From: Vulcanimicrobiota bacterium | Lineage (GTDB): Bacteria > Vulcanimicrobiota > Vulcanimicrobiia > Vulcanimicrobiales > Vulcanimicrobiaceae | NCBI GenBank assembly: GCA_013289785.1 | Contig: JABCZE010000100.1 | Location: 1-6,295, forward strand | Direction of reading: 5' to 3' | DNA length: 6,295 nucleotides | The notes under the pieces: model-generated | Databases searched by the model: none | What the model saw: only the letters and a program-made list of their open reading frames with translations | What the model was told of the DNA's origin: nothing | Program-made: the position numbers and the translations under genes | Part shown: in pieces, positions 1 through 5,973 of the stretch | How the letters are laid out: each line of letters starts with the position of its first letter | How positions within the stretch are numbered: position 1 is the stretch's first letter

Positions 1-1218
1 CACGCTAGAACTGACGGCGTCGATCACCCAGCGCCCACCTGCGCCCGGCGCGTGGTGAAAGAAGGCGCGTTGACTCACAAAGGCCGTACCGGCGCCAATC
101 GCGAGAAAAATCACGAGTGCGAAGCGCAACAGCGGCCTTGCCGAACCCTCCGGTTCCGGCACGAGCGCTCCGAACAACGGAACGGCCAGCCACGACGCGA
201 GCAGACGATACCGGCCGACGTCGCTCTCGTTCGGATAGATAATGGAAAAGAGCAGTGCCGCCGTGCAGGCGACGCAGAGCACCAGCGTCGTGCGCCAGTT
301 CCGGCGCCACGCCGCCGCGACCCCAGCCAGGATTAAGAAGGTCGCAAACGTGCCGTACTGTTGCTGAGTGCCCGTCACGAACGCCCACAGCGCGTCCCCG
401 ATGCGCAGCGGGTTGAATGCCTGCACGAAATAACCGGCCGTCTGAAACTGGCTGCCGGTCAACTCCAGTGCGAGCCCGTGGGGCGAGCGCGGATCGTTGT
501 AGTTCCAGAAGATGCCACCCGTCGTGCCGTGCAATCCAATCGTTGGGTCCAGTCCATGCGCTACGATGTATGCCGAGCGTAATGGCAGATAGAGATAGAG
601 CGCCAAACCGCCCAGCATCAGCTCGAGCGAAACCCCGGCGAGCCGCAACGACGGCTTGCGCACGGCGACCAGCGTGCCGATGACCAAGCCCGGCAGCACC
701 CAAAGCGCATTAGGGTGCGCCGCCATGCCGAGCCCGCACAGCGCAAAGGCGCCGGCGAACCAGCGCGGCTCTCCCGTGCGCATCCATCGCAGGAAGGCGT
801 AGATTGCGACCGCTTCGCAGGCGACGGCAAGATCCTGCGCCTCAGCGCGTGCGGCGTGCGCCCAGACGTCCTGCGTGAACGCAAACCAGAGCGTGGCGAA
901 GAGCGCGACCCAACGGCTCGCGCCGATCTCGCGGGCGACTGCATACCCGGCAAGCGCCGTTATTGCAATCGCAACGCCGCTCATCGCATTCATGCGAAAG
1001 GCGACCGAACCGACGATCGCGACGTGCGACCAGACGTACCCCACCAGCGTGTAGAGCGGAAAGCCGGTCGGATGCGCGATGCCCAAGATATACGGAACGC
1101 CTTGAAGCTCGGCCGTATCCCACGACCCCGGCTCGGCCGACGCGCTCGCGAAGTACGCGGCCGCGGGAAGTACGAAAGCCGCGAAACGCGGCAGGGCCGC
1201 GAGCCGCGGCCAGATCAC
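1..1218 (-). CDS. DUF2723 (TMEM260-like, GT117) polytopic membrane glycosyltransferase, C-terminus off the left edge
   Basis: A frame open for 406 codons from a GTG start (plus-strand bases 1216-1218) to the window edge, with no stop. The N-terminal half carries the DUF2723 signature: an acidic loop after the first membrane segment (WDTAELQ, D34 and E37), then HPTGFPLY (49-56), RMNAMSGV (75-82) and YLYLPLRS (209-216). About ten hydrophobic segments are visible, near residues 7-26, 79-97, 103-118, 129-145, 153-186, 196-214, 290-302, 310-328, 338-352 and 363-380. In GT-C enzymes the first luminal or periplasmic loop carries the catalytic acidic residue; D34/E37 fit that role. The human homologue TMEM260 is a protein O-mannosyltransferase; the bacterial substrate is unknown. 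The GTG start is chosen because it overlaps the stop of the tricorn gene (GTGA) and gives a short N-terminus before the first membrane helix; no Shine-Dalgarno is seen, so reinitiation is likely. Other reading frames over this stretch look like arginine-rich shadows. Confidence 0.88.
   Translation of the reverse strand, partial: MIWPRLAALPRFAAFVLPAAAYFASASAEPGSWDTAELQGVPYILGIAHPTGFPLYTLVGYVWSHVAIVGSVAFRMNAMSGVAIAITALAGYAVAREIGASRWVALFATLWFAFTQDVWAHAARAEAQDLAVACEAVAIYAFLRWMRTGEPRWFAGAFALCGLGMAAHPNALWVLPGLVIGTLVAVRKPSLRLAGVSLELMLGGLALYLYLPLRSAYIVAHGLDPTIGLHGTTGGIFWNYNDPRSPHGLALELTGSQFQTAGYFVQAFNPLRIGDALWAFVTGTQQQYGTFATFLILAGVAAAWRRNWRTTLVLCVACTAALLFSIIYPNESDVGRYRLLASWLAVPLFGALVPEPEGSARPLLRFALVIFLAIGAGTAFVSQRAFFHHAPGAGGRWVIDAVSSSV
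1215..1218 (-). other. GTGA stop/start overlap coupling the tricorn and DUF2723 genes
   Basis: On the minus strand the four bases GTGA hold both the GTG start of the DUF2723 gene and the TGA stop of the tricorn gene. No purine-rich ribosome binding site precedes the GTG within the end of the tricorn gene. This is the usual arrangement for termination-reinitiation, and it implies one mRNA and coupled translation of the two proteins. Confidence 0.8.
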
Positions 1219-4200
1219 GCCAGCGTGGGCAACGGAAGTGACGGACGCGTCGAGAGATCGGGCCGCACTTCTTGGAATCCCGCGAGTGCGCCGTCCATGA
1301 GCGCCAGCGCGAGATCGAGCTGCGGATCCTTTCCGTCGCGAAAATCGTGCGGCGCGATGTCGACGTCGTAGTCGGGATCGGCGCCGCGATTTTCGACGCT
1401 CCAACCGACGTCGACGAACCAGAACGAGAACTCCGGCTGCGTCGTGAGCGTGCCGTCGACGAGGTGGTGGTACGGATCGATTCCGATGACGCCGCCCCAC
1501 GTGCGTTTTCCGACCAGCGGCCCAAGCTTGTAGAGCTTGAAGCAGTGGCTGAAGATGTCGCCGTCGGAGCCTGCGAACTGGTTGGTCAGTGCGACCATCG
1601 GGCCGTTCACCGATTCGGGCGGATAGGGTTGCGGAGCCCCGTACCGCGGGATGTCGTAGCCGACGCGTTTGCGCGCGAGCTTCTCGAGCAGCAACGGTGA
1701 AACGTGGCCGCCGCGATTATAGCGCACGTCCACGATCAAGCCTTTGCGGTCGAATTCGCTCAAATAACCGCGATGAAACTCGGAGAAGCCCCACGGCCCC
1801 ATGTCGGGAATGTGAAGGTAGCCCACGCGTTCGCCGGTTCGCTCGTGCACCAGCCGCCGGTTTTCGTCGACCCACGCGCGATAGCGCAGGGCCGCTTCGC
1901 TCGCGAGCGCCTTCACCAGCACGGTCCGCTCCTCGCCTTTGCGCGAACGCAGCGTCACCGAGGTGTCGCGACTCGACGCATTGACGAGCAGTCGGCCGGG
2001 AGTAACGTCGCGCGACAGCCGCTTCGCGCCGATGGCGACGATGCAGTCGCCTTCGTGCACGTCCAACCCCGGCTCCGCCAAGGGCGAATCGCTCTCGCGG
2101 TTCCACGAGTCGCCGCGATAGATACGCTCGATGCGGTAGCCGCCTCGTTCCTCGTCCCAGCGCAGATCCGCTCCGAGGAAACCGCGTTGGTATTGTGGCG
2201 GTTCGCGATAGTCGCCGCCCCATTCATAGGCGTGCGACGTGCCCAGCTCGCCCTGCATCTCCCAAATCAGGTCGGAGAGTTCGGTGCGCGTGCGCACGCG
2301 CGGCAACACGGCCGCATAACGATCGAAGACGCGGTCCCAGTCGATGTCGTTCATGTCCTCGACCCAGAACTGTTCGGTCTGAAGCCGCCACGCCTCACGA
2401 TACATCTGCGCCCATTCGTCGCGCGGAACGATCTCGACGCTGGCGCGATCGACCTCGATCCAGCCGCTTCTGCGGCCGGGTTCGGGCGGCGGCTTCTGCT
2501 CTTCACCCTCTTCGGGCAGATCGCCGAGCGCGTCAATCGCTCGCAAGCGGTCGTTGGAGCGATAGATCAGCGTTCGCGCGTCGGCGCCGAGTTGAATCTC
2601 GTCGCACTCGTTGGCGATCGTTGCTAGGCGCTGCTGCTCGAAGTCGTAGGCCAAAAGCGTTCCGTGATCGTCCTTGTCGAGATCCTCGCGCCGCGTCGGT
2701 TTAATTCCCTTGACCGGAAAGAGCGTGAAGAGCACGCGTTGCGGCGCCGCGACGATTTGTTGGTAGTCCCCCTCGTCAACCGGAAAACCGAGCACGCGCC
2801 CCTGAATTCCGTCAAAGTCGATCTCCACGTCGGACGGCTTCTGCGGTTTTCCGTTCTTCGCGCGTCCGTGATCGTGGTCGCGATCCTGATGAACCGGCTT
2901 CGGCTTCGGCACGAACGGCGACGGCACGTCGTTACGCAGCGTCACGACGAACGGGCGGCTGGCCTGGGGAAAGCTCAAGTCGAACTGCAGCGCATCGTAG
3001 ACGGGATTGAAGTCGCGTGTCGAGATGAAGTACAGATACTTGCCGTCCGGATCCCAGACCGGCGACTGATCCGCCCGCAACGGCGACGTCACGTCGTGGA
3101 TCTTTCCCGAACGAACTTTGACGACGCGAATGATCGACGTGCCCTGCGCCGGCGACCAAACGTAGGCCAAGAAGCGTCCGTCGGGAGAGAAGGACAAACC
3201 GGTGATACGGTGCGACGGGCAGGAATCGAGGACGCGAACCTTTCCGTCGTCGAGGTTTGCGACGCACAGCTCGTGGCGGTGGTTCGCAAAGGCGACGACG
3301 TCGTCGGTGGGCGAGCAGACCATGTCGGTTACGCGGCCGATGTCTCCGCTGGTGACCAAGCGCGGCTCGCCCGAAGCGTCGGCCCGGTACAGGGCGATCT
3401 GCTCGTATCCGTTGATGTCGGTGACCGAAGCGAGCCGTTCGCCGTCGGGCAGCCACCGCGTGAGACGGCTGCGTGCCTTGCTCCCCACGCCGTGGCGGAT
3501 GACGGCCCCTTCGAAAAGCGGCATCGTAAACGTTTGGCCGCGCGAATCGAAGGCGACTTGCGTTCCCTCGGGGTTCGGCGTGAACTGCTCGAGCGATTCC
3601 GCCGCGTTCTCGAAGCGGCGCGCGAGCTGCGGCGCGGTGGAGTGCGTCTCGACCTCAACGCGCGAGACGCTGTCGCTTTCAATATCGAACAGCTTGATGT
3701 CTCCGCCGGCGGCGTAGACGATGCGCCGGCCGTCGGTGGCAGGAAAGCGCGCGTAGTACTCGCTCTCATTGGTGTGGCGGCGAATGTCGCTTCCGTCGAG
3801 TTCGCAAGAATAAATGTTGCCGATGCCATCGTGATCGGCCAAGAAGTAGATGCGGTCTCCGATCCACATCGGCCAGCAGGGATTCCCGTCGGGTAACGGC
3901 AGGCGCACGAACTGATCGGAGCCCTGCGCTTGCACCCAAATCTCACCCGCCGTGCCGCCACGATACCGCTTCCAACGCGCTGGATCGGCGGCGTTGCGGC
4001 CGATGGCGAGTCTTCCATCGGGCCCGTACGAGATGACCCGGCCGTGGCCGAGGTCGAGCTCCCGCGGGTCGCCACCGTCGCGTGCAATGATGAACGGCCG
4101 AGTCTCGCCTTCGTACCACGTCGTCGGGTTTCCGACGAAGAGGATCTCGGTTCCATCGTGGCTCCATCCGATCGTCGAGACCATCGTTGCTCCGAGAAAA

Positions 4201-4445
4201 GTCAGACGGCGTGGTTCGCCGCCGCGCGCCGGCATGACGTACAGCTCTGGGTTTCCCTCGTCGGTCGAGACGAACGCAATCCACTCGCCGTCGGGCGAAA
4301 TGCGCGGAAACGAACACGTACCAAAACTCACGGTAAGCCGGATGGCGTCACCGCCGTGCGCCGAGGCGCTCCACAAGTCGTCCTCGCAGACATAAACTAT
4401 GCGGTCGCCTGCTATCGACGGATAGCGGTAGTAGCCCTGATTCAT
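1215..4445 (-). CDS. tri: Tricorn-type protease: beta-propellers, PDZ and S41 peptidase domain
   Basis: The product has 1076 residues, nearly the length of archaeal tricorn (about 1070). There is no signal peptide, so it is cytoplasmic; tricorn cuts oligopeptides made by upstream proteases into short peptides. Order: N-terminal PD40/propeller repeats with SPDG-like turns (near 50, 96, 141, 237, 290, 332, 379, 420, 465), forming the six-bladed (about 1-275) and seven-bladed (about 285-645) propellers; helical C1 region (about 670-745); PDZ (about 755-845); S41 core (about 855-1055). Active-site residues are all present at near-constant offset from the Thermoplasma enzyme: S737-H738 (S745-H746), oxyanion G913 in NRGG (G918), nucleophile S960-D961 in AGSDGD (S965-D966), E1018 (E1023). 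D931 matches D936, linked to basic P1 preference. The ATG fits the conserved YYRYP opening about five residues in. It lies 36 bases after the GH125 gene and overlaps the next gene by 4 bases. A charged linker at 511-540 separates two propeller strands. Confidence 0.95.
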   Translation of the reverse strand: MNQGYYRYPSIAGDRIVYVCEDDLWSASAHGGDAIRLTVSFGTCSFPRISPDGEWIAFVSTDEGNPELYVMPARGGEPRRLTFLGATMVSTIGWSHDGTEILFVGNPTTWYEGETRPFIIARDGGDPRELDLGHGRVISYGPDGRLAIGRNAADPARWKRYRGGTAGEIWVQAQGSDQFVRLPLPDGNPCWPMWIGDRIYFLADHDGIGNIYSCELDGSDIRRHTNESEYYARFPATDGRRIVYAAGGDIKLFDIESDSVSRVEVETHSTAPQLARRFENAAESLEQFTPNPEGTQVAFDSRGQTFTMPLFEGAVIRHGVGSKARSRLTRWLPDGERLASVTDINGYEQIALYRADASGEPRLVTSGDIGRVTDMVCSPTDDVVAFANHRHELCVANLDDGKVRVLDSCPSHRITGLSFSPDGRFLAYVWSPAQGTSIIRVVKVRSGKIHDVTSPLRADQSPVWDPDGKYLYFISTRDFNPVYDALQFDLSFPQASRPFVVTLRNDVPSPFVPKPKPVHQDRDHDHGRAKNGKPQKPSDVEIDFDGIQGRVLGFPVDEGDYQQIVAAPQRVLFTLFPVKGIKPTRREDLDKDDHGTLLAYDFEQQRLATIANECDEIQLGADARTLIYRSNDRLRAIDALGDLPEEGEEQKPPPEPGRRSGWIEVDRASVEIVPRDEWAQMYREAWRLQTEQFWVEDMNDIDWDRVFDRYAAVLPRVRTRTELSDLIWEMQGELGTSHAYEWGGDYREPPQYQRGFLGADLRWDEERGGYRIERIYRGDSWNRESDSPLAEPGLDVHEGDCIVAIGAKRLSRDVTPGRLLVNASSRDTSVTLRSRKGEERTVLVKALASEAALRYRAWVDENRRLVHERTGERVGYLHIPDMGPWGFSEFHRGYLSEFDRKGLIVDVRYNRGGHVSPLLLEKLARKRVGYDIPRYGAPQPYPPESVNGPMVALTNQFAGSDGDIFSHCFKLYKLGPLVGKRTWGGVIGIDPYHHLVDGTLTTQPEFSFWFVDVGWSVENRGADPDYDVDIAPHDFRDGKDPQLDLALALMDGALAGFQEVRPDLSTRPSLPLPTLA

Positions 4446-4481
4446 ATGGGAGTTGCTTGGCGACAGGGTATCCCGCTCCCC
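4446..4481 (-). other. 36-base spacer between the GH125 and tricorn genes
   Basis: The spacer carries no good Shine-Dalgarno at the right distance from the tricorn ATG. The only purine-rich run (GGGGAG, right after the GH125 TAA) lies about 28 bases upstream. A small GGG-ATA-CCC inverted repeat (plus 4466-4474) is too short for a terminator and has no T run, so transcription probably continues. The bases just before the ATG read CAACTCCCAT, close to the CAACTCCATA before the proposed GH125 start. Confidence 0.5.
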
Positions 4482-5903
4482 TTATTTCGGGGCATGCGGC
4501 ATGGCGCCGCCGGTCACGTGCAAAAGCCGGCCGAGCGTTGCGTTCAGCTCGGCTGCGTTTTGAATTTGAACGAGCATGGGGACCAGGGTTGGCGTGCGCG
4601 AGCGGCGTTCGAAGGGTTCGATCGGGCCGTTCCACGCAAACTGGGTCGCCGAATCGCCCGCCAAGCTGCGAAATAAGAGTTCGGCGCCCACCGCGTTAGC
4701 CCAGCCAAACTCGGGGCGCGTGTAGCGCCAATATCCGTTGGGATAGAAACTCTCGTGAAACAAGCCGCTTTCACCGTCGGTTTCGGCCAGCGTCGTAATT
4801 GCGTTGGCCACCTCCGCCGAAGATGTCGCGGTGAGAGCGCTGCCGATGATGCCCAGCGGCCACACGTACCCATACGGGGTGTGGGGGCTGCCGAGTCCCT
4901 CTGCGTATCTTCCCGAGAAGAAGTACGGATTGGCGGCGCTGAGCGCGAACTTTCGCGTGGCCAAGTACGTCGGATCGAATGCCGAGCACCAGTCGATGTA
5001 CGGTAACGTCGTAAGGTTCGGAATGTTGGCGTCGTCCATGAGGTTATAGCGCCCAAAACCGTCGGTCTCATAAGCATACATCCACACGTGACGGCCGGTG
5101 TCGAAGTAGCGCCCGTAGCGTTCGATGCCCACTTGGACGCGGGCCTCCAGCGCTCGAGCCCGATTGGCGAGCGCTGCATCGCCATAACCGTCGAGCGCGA
5201 GTCTTTCGATGTCGCGTAGGGCGACCACGGCCATCGCGTTTTGTGGAATGTTGAACCGGAATCGCACGGCATCGTCCGAGGGACGGAAGGCGCCCCAAAT
5301 CAGGCCGGTGCCCCCGTTGTACGTGTCGTCGGTCTGAACGCGATAGGGATAAACGTAACGGCTGCAGGCGCGGTGCCGTTCTTCGCAATCGTACGTGGCG
5401 ACGATAGTTCGCAGCGCGCGGTGCAGGTCGGGGGTGAAGACGGTCCGATCCTGCGTCGAGCGCCAGTAGACCCACGCGAGGACTACCGGCCACGCGGGCG
5501 AGTCTACTTCCCACTTGCGTTCCCAAACGTGATAGTCGGCGTCGAGCGCGTTGGCGTAGGGATCCGTCAAAACATTGCGGGCGTTTCGCTCGATCACGCC
5601 CGCGAACCGGGCGCGCAGGACCGGATAGACCGCTTGATAGCGAATGTAGGGAATCGTTTGCGCGGAAGAGTCGCGCAGCCACATCGCCGGAATGTCGCCG
5701 GTCTGCACGTACGTCGTTGCGTCGTCTTCGAGGAAGAAGTCGTGGAATAGCGTGTGAAAGAGGTGCGCGGTCTCAATGGCCCGCGTGCGCCGGCCGGTCA
5801 TCGGGAGGACGAGCGTTTGCCCGGCGACCCGGTCGGGGAGTAGATACCAGAGGGCGGCGATCGCGCAGATGATCGCGAGTGACCGTGCAACGAGTAACCG
5901 CAC
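4482..5903 (-). CDS. GH125 family exo-alpha-1,6-mannosidase (DUF1237), probably exported
   Basis: The family is metal-independent, inverting, and releases terminal alpha-1,6-mannose. Numbered from the GTG at 5901-5903 (473 residues), the hallmarks run in order: TGDIPAMWLRDSSAQ (68-82), FRPSDD (206-211), IPQNAMAVVAL (219-229), MDDANIPNL (289-297), NPYFFSG (325-331), GSPHTPYGYVWP (338-349), FHESF (382-386) and TRPEFGWANAVGAELL (395-410). D211 and E384 are the likely general acid and base; their 173-residue spacing matches the D220/E393 pair I recall for the Clostridium perfringens enzyme. The N-terminus (R2, R7, then a hydrophobic core at 8-22) looks like a signal peptide or anchor. C173 and C180 could form a disulfide. 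A tail of about 60 residues follows the usual family end. Start: the frame stays open to a GTG at 5993, but that would overlap divergent meaB by 24 bases and put 30 polar residues before the signal. The TAA stop is 36 bases before the tricorn ATG. Confidence 0.9.
   Translation of the reverse strand: MRLLVARSLAIICAIAALWYLLPDRVAGQTLVLPMTGRRTRAIETAHLFHTLFHDFFLEDDATTYVQTGDIPAMWLRDSSAQTIPYIRYQAVYPVLRARFAGVIERNARNVLTDPYANALDADYHVWERKWEVDSPAWPVVLAWVYWRSTQDRTVFTPDLHRALRTIVATYDCEERHRACSRYVYPYRVQTDDTYNGGTGLIWGAFRPSDDAVRFRFNIPQNAMAVVALRDIERLALDGYGDAALANRARALEARVQVGIERYGRYFDTGRHVWMYAYETDGFGRYNLMDDANIPNLTTLPYIDWCSAFDPTYLATRKFALSAANPYFFSGRYAEGLGSPHTPYGYVWPLGIIGSALTATSSAEVANAITTLAETDGESGLFHESFYPNGYWRYTRPEFGWANAVGAELLFRSLAGDSATQFAWNGPIEPFERRSRTPTLVPMLVQIQNAAELNATLGRLLHVTGGAMPHAPK
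5820..5903 (-). other. Predicted signal peptide or signal anchor of the GH125 protein
   Basis: The first 28 residues from the GTG at 5903 have two arginines (R2, R7), a hydrophobic stretch (about residues 8-22, rich in A, I and L) and a short polar region ending V-A-G before Q-T, which could be a signal peptidase I site. No lipobox cysteine follows the hydrophobic core. If uncleaved, it would anchor the enzyme in the inner membrane facing outward. This is read by eye; a predictor has not been run. Confidence 0.6.
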
Positions 5904-5969
5904 TATGGAGTTGTCTGCTTCGCGCCAAGGAGGTTCGTTCTTGCCGCGAGCCGCAAACAGGCTTCGACG
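5904..5969. promoter_or_regulatory. Divergent intergenic region between the GH125 and meaB genes
   Basis: This 66-base region separates the proposed GTG start of the GH125 gene from the ATG of meaB, so it and the adjacent 5' ends must hold the promoters of both transcripts. I could not find a convincing -35/-10 pair on either strand. The clearest element is a plus-strand Shine-Dalgarno at 5927-5934. A perfect 10-base palindrome (ATTTCGAAAT, 5995-6004) lies just inside meaB and upstream of the GH125 start, so it could be an operator, but it has no independent support. Confidence 0.5.
5927..5934 (+). promoter_or_regulatory. Strong Shine-Dalgarno (AAGGAGGT) ahead of the meaB leader
   Basis: AAGGAGGT is a near-perfect complement to the 16S rRNA 3' end. 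It lies 35 bases before the meaB ATG, too far to serve it directly, but only 6 bases before a TTG at 5941-5943, the normal spacing. No ATG, GTG or TTG occurs in the meaB frame between the upstream in-frame stop (5895-5897) and the ATG at 5970, so the site cannot belong to a longer MeaB. Confidence 0.6.
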
Positions 5970-5973
5970 ATGA
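5941..5973 (+). CDS. Putative 10-codon leader peptide overlapping the meaB start
   Basis: Starting at TTG (5941-5943), correctly spaced from the AAGGAGGT at 5927-5934, the frame encodes MPRAANRLRR (TTG read as Met) and ends at TGA (5971-5973). That TGA overlaps the meaB ATG (5970-5972) as ATGA. Ribosomes loaded at the strong site would finish the short peptide on top of the meaB start and could reinitiate there, which would explain why meaB lacks its own Shine-Dalgarno. The peptide is arginine-rich (4 of 10 residues) and resembles nothing I recognise. The same frame also runs open upstream as an antisense shadow of the GH125 gene, so the frame alone is weak evidence; the spacing and the ATGA overlap are the support. 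A chance Shine-Dalgarno is the alternative. Confidence 0.35.
   Translation: MPRAANRLRR

Noticed and set aside
5..703. A 232-codon minus-strand frame starting with ATG inside the left-edge gene
   Set aside because: It is a different frame from the DUF2723 protein, is arginine-rich and lacks any membrane segments, while the frame starting at GTG 1218 shows continuous family motifs.
1704..2627. A 307-codon plus-strand open frame opposite the tricorn C-terminal half
   Set aside because: Antisense shadow over the PDZ and catalytic region; no domain, no ribosome binding site, and the opposite strand is clearly the coding one.
2664..3896. A 410-codon plus-strand open frame opposite the tricorn gene
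   Set aside because: It lies wholly antisense to a gene with an intact, family-matching protein. It has a skewed Arg/Val/Ala composition and no recognisable domain, as expected from GC-biased codon use on the other strand.
4466..4474. GGG-ATA-CCC inverted repeat as a possible terminator between the GH125 and tricorn genes
   Set aside because: Three base pairs with no following T run is far too weak for an intrinsic terminator.
4443..4484. The GH125 and tricorn genes are in the same frame, separated by one TAA and 12 sense codons, suggesting a readthrough fusion
   Set aside because: A one-in-three frame coincidence explains it. TAA is the least leaky stop, and joining an exported enzyme to a cytoplasmic one makes little sense.
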